This document shows, one piece after another, positions 28,524-36,856 of a stretch of 64,000 nt of DNA (the first letter of the stretch is position 1; each line of letters opens with the position of its first letter). The DNA is from Nocardiopsis sp. FIRDI 009 (GTDB lineage: Bacteria; Actinomycetota; Actinomycetes; Streptosporangiales; Streptosporangiaceae). A program made the translations under genes and the position numbers. Location: NCBI RefSeq assembly GCF_003386285.1, contig NZ_QPNC01000013.1, positions 93,664-157,663 on the forward strand, in the 5' to 3' direction. Under the pieces are notes generated by a model that did no database searches, was not told the DNA's origin, and saw only the letters and a program-made list of their open reading frames with translations.

Positions 28524-28915
28524 ATGGACGAACTCGTCGAGCACTGGACCGTGCCCGACGACGAGCATGACCTGGTCACGGGCAAGCGCCGTGCGACCAG
28601 GCTCGGGCCCGCGCTGCCACTGAAGCACCACACACGGCACCAACGCTCCCCCACGACCGAGGCGAACTCCCCGACGAGGCCGCCGAGATCGCCCTCCACG
28701 AGTGGTTCGGGCGCATGATCGGGTACCACCGCAAGCAGATCCGCGGCCACCCGGACTTTTGGATGTGCGGGGTCACCGACGCCAACAAGCTCACCGGCTG
28801 GCCGGCCACAGGCGTCGCCCACTCCGAACGCAGCACCGACCGGGTGCGCGAGGAGCTGTTCAAGCGCTGCTTCGCCGAGCGACCCCGCTGGGGGACACGT
28901 GTCCCCCGCCCCGCC
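28524..28915 (+). pseudogene. Tn3-family transposase N-terminal (DUF4158) remnant
   Basis: MDELVEHWTVPDDEHDLVTG followed by KRRATRLG matches the start region of actinobacterial Tn3-type transposases. After a frame change near 28645 it continues DRGELPDEAAEIALHEWFG and, from 28715, GYHRKQIRGHPDFW and VAHSERSTDRVREELFKRC. No DDE catalytic domain follows. A 54-bp piece of it recurs inverted at 30118. Confidence 0.75.
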
Positions 28916-28917
28916 CC

Positions 28918-29694
28918 TCAGGTGAGGTCCAGACCGCCGTCGAGGGTGAGGACCTGGCCGGTGAGCCAGGTGGTGCCCGGGTCAGCGAGCCGGAGGATCC
29001 ATTCGGCGAGTTCCTCGGGCTCGCCGCGGCGGCCCAGCGGGATCTGCTGAGCTTCTGTCTCCTTGATCTGGCGCACGGCGGCCTCGGGCAGCCCGGCGGC
29101 CGACAACGCCTCGCTCTCGGTGGGGCCCGGGGCCAGGGCGTTGACGCGCACGCCCTCGGGCGCGAGTTCGAGGGCCCACGAGCGCGTCAGGTGCTCGATG
29201 GCGGCCTTGGAGGCGGCGTAGTGGGCGGCGCCGGGCAGCGGCCGGTGGCCGTAGGTGCTGGAGACGTTGACGATCGTGCCCCGCTGAAGGCGCAGATGGG
29301 GCAGGGCCGCGGCAGCCAGCAGGCTGGGAGCGGTGACGTTGAGCGCGAACAGGTCGCTGATACGGGCGGCCTGGGTGTCGGCCAGCGGCATCATCGCGGT
29401 GGCGCCAGCGTTGTTGACGAGCAGGTCGATGCGGCCCCAGCGGGACGCGGCGGCCTCGGCGACCTCGGCGGGCACCTGGGGGGAGCGCAGGTCTGCGGGG
29501 TGGATGGCGATGCCGGGATGCTGGGCGGCGGTCTCAGTCAGTGCGTCACGGCGCCGACCCACACCCAGGACGTGGGCTCCGGCGCGGGCCAGGGCGATCG
29601 CGGTGGCGCGACCGATGCCCGATCCTGCGCCGGTGACGATCGCGACCCGCCCGCTGAAGCGCTCCTGCTGCTGGTGCTGTGGTGATGTGGTCAT
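28918..29694 (-). CDS. short-chain dehydrogenase/reductase
   Basis: 258 residues, classical SDR. Cofactor motif TGAGSGIGRA at residue ~21, NNAG, catalytic Ser (NVSSTYG) and YxxxK (YAASK), and the C-terminal LTLDGGLDLT. Probably an NADP-dependent oxidoreductase: an Arg pair follows the second strand (GVGRRRD). The substrate is unknown. It is divergent from an ArsR-type regulator with one large palindrome between them, so it is almost certainly that regulator's target. It sits inside mobile-element debris. Confidence 0.87.
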   Translation of the reverse strand: MTTSPQHQQQERFSGRVAIVTGAGSGIGRATAIALARAGAHVLGVGRRRDALTETAAQHPGIAIHPADLRSPQVPAEVAEAAASRWGRIDLLVNNAGATAMMPLADTQAARISDLFALNVTAPSLLAAAALPHLRLQRGTIVNVSSTYGHRPLPGAAHYAASKAAIEHLTRSWALELAPEGVRVNALAPGPTESEALSAAGLPEAAVRQIKETEAQQIPLGRRGEPEELAEWILRLADPGTTWLTGQVLTLDGGLDLT

Positions 29695-29702
29695 ACCGAC
29701 TC

Positions 29703-29733
29703 CTTGTTCGATGTTCGTTGAACATCGAACAAG
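29703..29733. promoter_or_regulatory. 31-bp perfect palindromic operator between SDR and ArsR genes
   Basis: CTTGTTCGATGTTC and its complement GAACATCGAACAAG are separated by only GTT. It lies 9 bases from the SDR start and 14 bases from the ArsR start, within the space where both promoters must be. Likely the binding site by which the ArsR-type protein controls itself and the SDR gene. Confidence 0.88.
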
Positions 29734-29746
29734 CTAGCATAGGAAC

Positions 29747-30091
29747 ATGAGGAGAGCACACCATCCAGCGGCCGAGGACGTGGCGTTGCCCGAAATCATG
29801 GGGGCGCTCAGTGACCCTCTGCGCATCGGGCTGATACGGGTGCTGGCCGATGGCGGCGAGCGCGGCTGGGGCGAACTCCGGGCGCCGGTCGCCAAGTCGA
29901 CGCTCAGTCACCATTTGCGGGTACTGCGCGACGCGGGCGTGATCCGTACCCGCCAGGAGGGCACCCGCTGCTTCGTCCGGCTGCGCCGCGAGGACCTGGA
30001 ATCGCGTTTCCCCGGCCTGATCAAGGCCGTCCTGGCAGCGGCCGACACCGACGGCGTGGGCAACGGTATCGGTCTCGTGTCCGGCGCGTGA
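29747..30091 (+). CDS. ArsR-family winged-helix regulator
   Basis: 114 residues. The helix-turn-helix reads LRAPVAKSTLSHHLRVLRDA, followed by the wing GVIRTRQEGTRCFVRLRRED. No CxC metal motif is present, so an organic or redox signal is more likely than a metal. Close relatives pair with oxidoreductases. The gene is divergent from the SDR across the 31-bp palindrome, suggesting autoregulation and control of the SDR. Confidence 0.87.
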   Translation: MRRAHHPAAEDVALPEIMGALSDPLRIGLIRVLADGGERGWGELRAPVAKSTLSHHLRVLRDAGVIRTRQEGTRCFVRLRREDLESRFPGLIKAVLAAADTDGVGNGIGLVSGA

Positions 30092-30117
30092 CCCGTCGAG
30101 GGTGAGGACGCCCGGCG

Positions 30118-30171
30118 CGGCGGCCTCGTCGGGGAGTTCGCCTCGGTCGTGGGGGAGCGTTCGTGCCGTGT
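30118..30171 (-). repeat. inverted copy of a Tn3-remnant segment
   Basis: The complement of 30118-30171 matches 28632-28685 with one mismatch in 54 bases, the last 43 perfectly. The matching DNA encodes the ELPDEAA part of a Tn3-type transposase. The two copies face each other across 1.43 kb containing the rest of the remnant and the SDR/ArsR pair. Confidence 0.92.
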
Positions 30172-30522
30172 CTCGGCCCCGCACCCGCGGGGACAAGTCC
30201 CCCCCGGTAGGGCGATACGTGTTCTGGGAAGTGTCCGGGTGCAGAAAGGACGCTCTCACCGAGGCGGGAGAATCGCAGAGGCGACATCCGCTCCCCCAGG
30301 AGTCCGGCGGTGGTCCGCTCCGGTGAAGCCGACCGTCGGACGGGCGAATCCCTCGGGGCAGAGCTCCGGCAGCTCACCCGGCCCCACGACCTCCAGGCCG
30401 GTGCACAGCGCCGAAATTAAGCGTTCTGCCCATCTTGTGGTGAAAAGTCACTACACATAGCATCAGGCCGACCCCACCGGGTCACCACATGGATCAGCAC
30501 CCTCACCCCCAGGGAGACCCCC

Positions 30523-31098
30523 ATGCTGAGACGCGTCCTCGCCCCCCTCCTGATCGCGCTGAGCGCGCTGGCGCTGATGCTGGCGGGTGCCGCACCGGCC
30601 ACCGCGGCACCCACGGAGCAGTCCCAGCCGCTGCGCCAGACCGTGCTGTACTACGACGCCAGCCAGGCCGCGGAGTACACCTCCGCCGTCTCCTCGGCCG
30701 TGCGCGTGTGGAACTACAGCGTCAGCAACGTCCGTCTGGAGCCGGCCCCCGCCGGACGGCGTGCCGAGATCCGCATCATCGCCGACAACGGCTGGCCCCG
30801 CGCCCAGCTGGGCCCGGTGCGCCCGGGCGGACAGGTCACCGTCTGGATGGGCCGTCAGGGCACCGCCGCGGGCTACGACGCGGTGCGCATCGCCGCGCAC
30901 GAGCTCGGCCACAGCCTGGGCCTGCCCGACGCCAAGCCCGGCCCGTGCTCGTCGCTGATGTCGGGCTCCACCGGCGGCGTGAACTGCACCAACCCCTACC
31001 CCAACGCCTACGAGCGCTGGCGGGTCGAGGCCAACTACGGCAGCGGCCTGGCCGGCCAGCGCGCCGCCGACGGGCAGCTCCTGGTCGACCGCGCCTGA
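30523..31098 (+). CDS. snpA: snapalysin-type secreted metalloprotease (M7)
   Basis: 191 residues. Signal peptide with RR at positions 3-4 and cleavage after ATA-AP near residue 29. The zinc-binding motif HELGHSLGLPD (HExxHxxGxxD) is complete, and the mature region has snapalysin-like segments VLYYDASQAAEYTSAVSSAV, VWNYSVSNVRL and GVNCTNPYPNAYE with a Cys pair. Snapalysins are small neutral proteases of Streptomyces and relatives. The LysR-type regulator that often sits beside snpA is not seen. Confidence 0.93.
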   Translation: MLRRVLAPLLIALSALALMLAGAAPATAAPTEQSQPLRQTVLYYDASQAAEYTSAVSSAVRVWNYSVSNVRLEPAPAGRRAEIRIIADNGWPRAQLGPVRPGGQVTVWMGRQGTAAGYDAVRIAAHELGHSLGLPDAKPGPCSSLMSGSTGGVNCTNPYPNAYERWRVEANYGSGLAGQRAADGQLLVDRA

Positions 31099-31684
31099 GC
31101 GGACACACCGGCTCTCCACAGCCGAGGACCTTCGGCGCCGGCCCGCCGATTCGGGCCGGCGCCGGAGGCGCCACGCTCCCGCTCGCCTCCACGTGAGACC
31201 GGCCGCCGCGGTAACGGCACTGATGGTCGGGGTTCGGCGCCGGTTGGTCCGGCGACCGGGCATACACCTGCGTGCCAGCCTCGAGGCCGCGTTCGAGGAC
31301 GTCGGTGCTGACCCGGAGGAAGGCCCCGCAGACGAAACGGATGCGAACCCGAACGCGACGACGGCGCGGATCCCGTTCGAGCCTGCGACGGGCGCCGAGG
31401 CGGTTGTGGCGCCGTTGACCGCCACGTGGGACGCGCCGGAGATCGCGGCGATCCAGGTGGAGGAACAGGGCCGGGAAGGAGTGCGGAACCCGCGAAAGGT
31501 CACGTGCCCCCCTCGATGCGGGTGCGACGGCCCCGACGGGCTGTGCGCGGAGGTGGCGGGGGCGGATACGTGGTTCCGCCGACGGGGGCTGCGCTCCACG
31601 TCGTACATGATGGACCGGGTTCGGACGCCGCCGTCGCGTCTTCCTCCGTGACCGGATACCCGACGGCGGCGTCTCCGCGCGGCC
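31099..31684. other. 586-base region without an assignable gene
   Basis: A plus-strand frame (31193-31651) and opposing minus frames are open, but none has a ribosome site or family motif. It could contain a degenerate gene; I cannot support one. Confidence 0.45.
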
Positions 31685-31972
31685 TCAGTCCTTGAGGAAG
31701 TCCAGGCGCGGGTCCGTCAGCCCCGGGGAGATCTCGAGGACCTCGGCCGTGACGACGTCGTTGATCACGAACGGGTCCTTCGCGACCCGCGCGCGGAGGT
31801 CCTCCGCTGTGGTCCCCGTGGCGAGCAGCGCGCCGCCCCGCCCCGGCTCGATGCTCCCGGCCAGCAGGAAGACCCCGTCCTCCATACCCTGGCGGATCCA
31901 TTCCCGGTGGGCCTCCATGTGGTCGGCGGCTTCGGCGCCGTTGGCGGAGAGACGAAGCAGGACGATGTACAC
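31685..31972 (-). CDS. YciI-like protein
   Basis: 95 residues from GTG 31972, with GAGGAG six bases upstream. YciI fold features: YIVLLRLSANGAEAADHMEA with the conserved His, then GVFLLAGSIEPGRGGALLA and KDPFVINDVVTAEVLEI. Members are small ferredoxin-like proteins, some binding metal or acting as dehydrochlorinase-like enzymes. It follows a TetR regulator by 55 bases on the same strand, probably one operon. Confidence 0.82.
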   Translation of the reverse strand: MYIVLLRLSANGAEAADHMEAHREWIRQGMEDGVFLLAGSIEPGRGGALLATGTTAEDLRARVAKDPFVINDVVTAEVLEISPGLTDPRLDFLKD

Positions 31973-32027
31973 GAGGGTCTCCTCACAGACAGGGGTTGGG
32001 GGTGAAGGAGGGTACGGAGGTCGCCCG

Positions 32028-32609
32028 TCATCCGCGGTCGGCGGACACACGGGAGGCCGGTAGCCCTGTCAGCCACGTGTTGATCCGGTCGACCTCGCGG
32101 TGGACGAACTCGCTGTCGTGAAAGGCGTTCGACAGCGTGGCGATGCCTTGGCTGGACGCGAGGACCCGCATCGCGAGGTCGTCGGCCTCCGCGTCGAACC
32201 CGAGCTCCTCGAACTGCTCGCGCAACCAGGCGCGGAACAGGTCGAAGACGCCCACGGCGTGCGCACGGAAGGGGTGGTCGAGCTTGGCGAGCTCGTTCGT
32301 CAGCGTCCCGACCGGACAGCCGCAGCTCTCGATGTCGTCGCGGTTGGTGATGAGGAGCTCGACGAACCGCCGCACGCGGTCGAGCGGGTCCGTCGAGTTC
32401 TCCGCCCATGCGGTGAGCATCTCCCGGGTTCTCGCCAGCCGGGCCTCGATCACCGCGTGGAGGATGTCGTCCTTGGTCCTGAAGTGGTGGTAGAAGTTGC
32501 CCCGGGAGATCCCGACGGCCTCAGCGATCGCCGCGAACGAGGTCGGCTCGAAGCCCTGCTCGTAGAACAGGCGGTCGGCCGCCTCGACGATCCGCTCGCG
32601 CGTCCCCAC
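32028..32609 (-). CDS. TetR-family regulator
   Basis: 193 residues, GTG start. N-terminal HTH: RIVEAADRLFYEQGFEPTSF, IAEAVGISRGNFYHHFRTKD. The ligand domain contains a CGCPVG pair of cysteines (ESCGCPVGTLTNELAKLD), reminiscent of TetR proteins responding to electrophiles or thiol stress. Two matching palindromes lie directly upstream, so it is probably autoregulated together with the YciI-like gene. Confidence 0.9.
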   Translation of the reverse strand: MGTRERIVEAADRLFYEQGFEPTSFAAIAEAVGISRGNFYHHFRTKDDILHAVIEARLARTREMLTAWAENSTDPLDRVRRFVELLITNRDDIESCGCPVGTLTNELAKLDHPFRAHAVGVFDLFRAWLREQFEELGFDAEADDLAMRVLASSQGIATLSNAFHDSEFVHREVDRINTWLTGLPASRVSADRG

Positions 32610-32633
32610 GGCACCCCCGTTCGACGACTGACT

Positions 32634-32684
32634 CTAGGACAATCGTCCTAGGTGACGGCCACGACACTAGGACATCCGTCCCAG
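32634..32684 (-). promoter_or_regulatory. twin TetR operators
   Basis: CTAGGAC-AATC-GTCCTAG (32634-32651) is a perfect palindrome. A second, slightly degenerate copy CTAGGACATCCGTCCCAG lies at 32667-32684, 33 bp centre to centre. They precede the TetR gene by 25 bases and almost surely bind its product. Confidence 0.88.
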
Positions 32685-32768
32685 CCCTGACAAGGGGGCC
32701 GCGTCACCGGCGTCGTTCCCGGGGGCCAGCTGCCTCCTCCCCGGAAACGACGCGGTGCTCGACGCGGG

Positions 32769-34205
32769 TCAGCCGAGCCGGAAGTCGGCGACCCGGATGG
32801 GCGTGGACGGCCGCTCCCCGGCCTCCTGGTAGAGGATCGACAGCACACCCTCGGAGGCGACCCTGGACTCGTCCACGAGCACCTCGCCGAACGCGTCGAT
32901 GTCGGACCCGTCGTGGACCATCGTCCAGTCGGTCCAGCCGGACTCACTGGTCGCGGCCATGATCCGACCGAAGGGCATGACCACGTAGGCGGTGTCCTCC
33001 CCGGTCAGGACCAGCCGGGAACGGCCGAAGGCCCGGAGCGGCTCGGGGATCTCGAACTTGTGCCACCGGCCCGCCCCGTCCTGGTACAGGTGGAAGGCGT
33101 AGCCCTGAGTGCGGCGGTCGCGGACGAAGTCGGTGGAGCAGTGCCCGAACCGGCCCGGCCGGTAGCTGATCACCACGTGCGGGTTGCCCGCGGAGTCGAC
33201 CGCCTGCGACTCCTGGTTCATCAGGGCGTAGTTCAGCGGCAGCGGGTCGACCACGTGCCCGGGGGTGTCCACGGACACCCGGTGGGAGGTCCCGGTCACC
33301 GCGGCCACGGCGCCGTCGTCGGTGCGCCAGGTGCGCCCCTCATCGTCGCTGTAGACGTAGCCGGTGTCGTGGTTGGACAGTCCGCCCGGGTGGCAGAGGA
33401 TGTCCCCGCCGGCGGCGGTCTCACGCCAGGTGAAGGACGCGTGCAGGCGCCCGTCGTCCCCGTAGCCGATGCCGTGCAGGTACATGTTGCGGCTGGTGCT
33501 GACCGCCCCGTTGGCCGCGTAGGAGCCCTCGGGGGACGACCACGCGCCCAGGTGCGTCCAGCCTCCGTCCCCGTCATACTCGGCCAACTCCAGGGTGCCG
33601 TCACCGGAGCCGCCGGTCCGGTAGGCGAGCTGCAGCCCGTCGTCGGGGGCGCTGACGAACCGGGGGTAGGTGATCGGGCCGATGTCCAGGCCGGCCAGGT
33701 CCCGGCTGACCGGTTCGAAGGAGTCAGCGCTCCAGGGCGCGTCGCCGGTGAGCAGGCCCACCGCCGAACGCGTGTAGTACACCGGGGTGTTGTGGGTGTC
33801 CATGGCCACGTGTAGCCGGTCGTCCTCGGCCGAGACGCCCAGGGAGATGCTGTTGTGGGAGTCGTTCACCGTGAGCCGGTGCGGCAGCTGGACGGTGTGC
33901 CAGTCACCGCCGTCGAGGTCGCGTCGGGCCACGACGGCGTGGCGGGACTCGGTGTACCAGGCGGCGTACTGGTAGTCGCCGTGGGTGATGATGCCGGACT
34001 GCTGGTAGGAGCCGTTGTTGACCAGTCCGTCGTAGGAGACGAAGTACAGGGCCTGCTCGTCCAGGGTCCGCTGGCCCAGGGGTGTGGCCGAGGGGGCGTC
34101 GGCGGCGACCGCCGGGATCGCGGGGGCGACCCCGAGCGGAACGGCCAGGGTCAGGGCCAGGGCCGTGTTCAGGACACGGATCCGGGAGGGGGTGCGAGGG
34201 GGCAT
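32769..34205 (-). CDS. secreted BNR_4-type protein of the rhamnose locus
   Basis: 478 residues. Signal peptide ending PAVAADA at about residue 35. The mature chain has repeated propeller-like blades (YVYSDDEGRTWRTDDG Asp-box, SEDDRLHVAMDTHNTPVYYT, NQESQAVDSAGNPHVVISYR). This pattern is BNR_4, a family that includes polysaccharide lyases for ulvan and rhamnose-containing glycans (established for PL24/PL25). It is the last gene on the strand of the rhamnose importer, 37 bases after rhaM. Inference: it releases rhamnose-containing sugars outside the cell; the activity itself is unproven. Confidence 0.75.
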   Translation of the reverse strand: MPPRTPSRIRVLNTALALTLAVPLGVAPAIPAVAADAPSATPLGQRTLDEQALYFVSYDGLVNNGSYQQSGIITHGDYQYAAWYTESRHAVVARRDLDGGDWHTVQLPHRLTVNDSHNSISLGVSAEDDRLHVAMDTHNTPVYYTRSAVGLLTGDAPWSADSFEPVSRDLAGLDIGPITYPRFVSAPDDGLQLAYRTGGSGDGTLELAEYDGDGGWTHLGAWSSPEGSYAANGAVSTSRNMYLHGIGYGDDGRLHASFTWRETAAGGDILCHPGGLSNHDTGYVYSDDEGRTWRTDDGAVAAVTGTSHRVSVDTPGHVVDPLPLNYALMNQESQAVDSAGNPHVVISYRPGRFGHCSTDFVRDRRTQGYAFHLYQDGAGRWHKFEIPEPLRAFGRSRLVLTGEDTAYVVMPFGRIMAATSESGWTDWTMVHDGSDIDAFGEVLVDESRVASEGVLSILYQEAGERPSTPIRVADFRLG

Positions 34206-34242
34206 CGGGGGACCTTTCTGCCGGGGGGTGTCGGGGCGGTGG

Positions 34243-34560
34243 TCAGGGCAGGTGGAAGATCTCGGTGAGCGGGAGCATGCCCTCGTCGGGCCGTCCGGGC
34301 AGGTCCTCGAAGAACGGCGCCATCTCGGCCTGCCAGCGGTCGTTGACGTCGGTGCGGGCCATGGCGGCGCGGGCCGCCTCGAAGTCCTCGGTCTCCAGGT
34401 AGCCGACGACCATGCCCTCGTCGGTGCAGAAGAGCGAGTAGTTGTGCCAGCCGGTGGCGCTGAGCGCGGCGCGCATCTCGGGCCACACGGCGGCGTGCCG
34501 TTCCTTGTACTCCTCCAGCCGCTCCTTGCGGACCTTGAGGACGAAGCAGACGCGTTGCAC
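34243..34560 (-). CDS. rhaM: L-rhamnose mutarotase
   Basis: 105 residues. Typical RhaM: VCFVLKVRKERLEEYKERHA with the active His, WPEMRAALSATGWHNYSLF, and WQAEMAPFFEDL. It interconverts alpha and beta L-rhamnopyranose, helping uptake and isomerase entry. Located between the importer's binding protein and the BNR_4 gene on the same strand. Confidence 0.93.
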   Translation of the reverse strand: MQRVCFVLKVRKERLEEYKERHAAVWPEMRAALSATGWHNYSLFCTDEGMVVGYLETEDFEAARAAMARTDVNDRWQAEMAPFFEDLPGRPDEGMLPLTEIFHLP

Positions 34561-34691
34561 GGCCGCTCCTTTCGGTGGAGAAGGGGCGGGCCGGAGGGAG
34601 GGGTTCCGGCCCGCCCCTGGGAGAGGGGGCGCCGCGCCGCCGAGGGTGCAGACCCGCCCCCGCGGGCGGCGCGCCCTGGGCGGTGGTGGGT

Positions 34692-35759
34692 CTAGAAGTC
34701 GAAGTCGTCGATGTTGTCCTCGTTGAAGACCGTCGGCGGGCCGAGCACGATCTCGCCGTCCTCGCCGATGGTGTACTCGCCGAGCTCACCGGCGGTGAAG
34801 GTCTCCCCCTCGGCGCCGGTGATCTGTCCGGCCTTCAGCGCGGCCCCGGTGTAGCCCGCCAGGTAGCCCAGCTCGTGCGGGTTCCACAGGGCGAACTCCT
34901 CGACGGTCCCGTCGTGGACGAACTCGCGCATCTGGTTGGGGGTGCCCAGACCGGTGACGGCGACCTCGCCCTTGTACTCGGAGTCGCTGATGTAGCGGGC
35001 CGCCGCGGCGATGCCGACCGTGGTCGGCGACACGACGCCGTCCAGGTCCGGGTAGGACTGCATCAGGCCCTGCATCTCCTGGAAGGACTGCAGGTCGTCG
35101 TCGTTGCCGTAGACGGTGTCGACCAGCTCCAGGTCGGCGTACTCGTCCTCCTGCAGGATCTCCTCCATCGCCGCGATCCAGGTGTTCTGGTTGGTGGCGT
35201 TGGGGGTGGCCGACAGGATGGCGAAGGTGCCTTCCCCGCCGATCTGCTCGGAGATCATCTCGACCAGCGCGCGGCCGATGAGCTCGTCGGAGGACTGGTT
35301 GACGAATACGTCGGTGCAATTGGCGTCGGAGTCGTAGCCGACGATGGCGGCGCCGTTGTCGCGGGCCTCGTTCAGCGCCGGGCAGACCGCGTCGGGGTCG
35401 TTGGCGGCGATGACGATGACGTCGCTGGCCGCCTGGCTGGCGGCGTTGATGTACTCGACCTGGGAGTCGGCGGTGGGCTCGGTACCGCCGCGCTCGGTGT
35501 ACTCCCCGGCCAGCTCCTCCACGGCCTGGGCCCCGCCGGCGTTGACGATGTCGGAGTAGGGGTTGTTCAGCTGCTTGGGCAGGAAGTCGATCTTCAGCCC
35601 CTCGGGGATCTCCGCGTCGGGGTCGGCGGTACCGGTCGGCCCGGCGGTGTCGGCCTCCTCGGCGTCGTCGATGGTGGTGCCGCCGCAGGCGGCGGTCGTC
35701 AGTACGGCGGCCGCCGCGGCGATCAGGGCCAGGTGGCGCGGGCGCAGGGGATCGGTCAT
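34692..35759 (-). CDS. rhaS: rhamnose ABC importer, substrate-binding lipoprotein
   Basis: 355 residues from ATG 35759, which overlaps the rhaQ stop (ATGA). The N-terminal signal ends in a lipobox-like LTTAAC, then a Thr/Asp-rich linker. The rest is a periplasmic-binding type 1 sugar protein (IDFLPKQLNNPYSDIVNAGG, VIVIAANDPDAVCPALNEAR, SPTTVGIAAAARYISDSEYK). By context it captures L-rhamnose outside the membrane for RhaPQT. Confidence 0.92.
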   Translation of the reverse strand: MTDPLRPRHLALIAAAAAVLTTAACGGTTIDDAEEADTAGPTGTADPDAEIPEGLKIDFLPKQLNNPYSDIVNAGGAQAVEELAGEYTERGGTEPTADSQVEYINAASQAASDVIVIAANDPDAVCPALNEARDNGAAIVGYDSDANCTDVFVNQSSDELIGRALVEMISEQIGGEGTFAILSATPNATNQNTWIAAMEEILQEDEYADLELVDTVYGNDDDLQSFQEMQGLMQSYPDLDGVVSPTTVGIAAAARYISDSEYKGEVAVTGLGTPNQMREFVHDGTVEEFALWNPHELGYLAGYTGAALKAGQITGAEGETFTAGELGEYTIGEDGEIVLGPPTVFNEDNIDDFDF

Positions 35760-36856
35760 GACTGTTCTCCGGTGCGTGGACGGTCGGTGGAACCGGTGAC
35801 GGGGACGGGGTTGGGGCCGGGTACGCGTCTGGAGCGGACCCGGGCCACGAGGTTCGGTGCGACGACCGAGGCGATGAGGATCAGACCGGTGACGATCTGG
35901 AGCACCTCGCTGGTCAGACCGAAGAGCTGGAGGGCGTTGCGGGCGGTGCCGAGCAGCAGCACGCCGCTCATGACGCCCAGGATCGAGCCGACGCCGCCGA
36001 AGATGGACACGCCGCCCAGCAGGACGGCGGCCACGACCTGCAGTTCCAGGCCGAAGGCGGTGTCGGCGCGCGAGGTGCCGTACTGCAGGGTCCAGAACAC
36101 CCCGGCGCCGGCGGCGACCGCGCCGCTGAGGGTGAACAGCCAGAACTTGGTCCACCTGACGGGGGTTCCGGAGAAGCGCGCGGCCTCGTCGTTGTTGCCG
36201 ATGTCGAACAGGGAGCGGCCGACGGACGTGGCGTGCAGCAGGACCGCGAACAGCACGGCCAGGGCCAGGACGGCCACGGCGATCCACGGCAGCCCCTCGA
36301 CGCCCAGGAAGGGGTCGCGGGCCCCGCTGACCCAGCTGCGCGGGTAGCTGGCGACCGCCCGGTCACCGAGCAGGACGTAGGCCAGACCCCGGTACAGGGC
36401 CATGGTGCCGATGGTGACGGCCAGGGACGGCAGCCCCAGGACGGTGACCAGGACGCCGTTGAGGGCGCCCAGACCCGCGCCCACCGCCAGACAGATCCAC
36501 AGCGCGGTCTCGATGGGCACCCCGGCCTCCCAGAGCACACCCAGGGTGGCGCTGCTCAGGGCGAGGGTGCTGGCCACCGACAGGTCGATCTCGCCGGTGA
36601 TGACGATCAGGGTCATCGGCAGGGCCATCAGGGCGATGGCGGCGATGCTCAGCAGCAGGAAGCTGATGTTGCGCCCGGTCGCGAACATGTCCACGAACAG
36701 GGACGCGCCGAGCAGCGTCACGACGAGCACGGCGACGACCGGTGACTCGCGCCGGGACAGCAGCGACACGATCCGCCGCGCGCCCTCCGGCCGGGGGGCG
36801 GGGCCGGTCTCCGGGGCGTCGGCCGCCGGGGTGGTGATGACGCGTTCAGGCGCCAC
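35756..36856 (-). CDS. rhaQ: rhamnose ABC importer permease
   Basis: 366 residues from GTG 36856, preceded by GAGGAGG; the frame is open far upstream inside rhaP but unrelated there. BPD_transp_2 permease with eight to ten membrane segments and the conserved ITGEIDLSVASTLALSSATL and GLELQVVAAVLLGGVSIFGG blocks. Starts inside the end of rhaP (11-base overlap) and ends inside the rhaS start. Confidence 0.9.
   Translation of the reverse strand: MAPERVITTPAADAPETGPAPRPEGARRIVSLLSRRESPVVAVLVVTLLGASLFVDMFATGRNISFLLLSIAAIALMALPMTLIVITGEIDLSVASTLALSSATLGVLWEAGVPIETALWICLAVGAGLGALNGVLVTVLGLPSLAVTIGTMALYRGLAYVLLGDRAVASYPRSWVSGARDPFLGVEGLPWIAVAVLALAVLFAVLLHATSVGRSLFDIGNNDEAARFSGTPVRWTKFWLFTLSGAVAAGAGVFWTLQYGTSRADTAFGLELQVVAAVLLGGVSIFGGVGSILGVMSGVLLLGTARNALQLFGLTSEVLQIVTGLILIASVVAPNLVARVRSRRVPGPNPVPVTGSTDRPRTGEQS

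Noticed and set aside
28891..28908. 18-bp palindrome GGGGGACACGTGTCCCCC as an operator
   Set aside because: It is at the 3' end of the SDR gene and the Tn3 remnant, not near a start; a terminator or chance palindrome is as likely.
31193..31651. 152-codon plus-strand ORF after snapalysin
   Set aside because: No ribosome site, no family motif, and competing open frames on the other strand.
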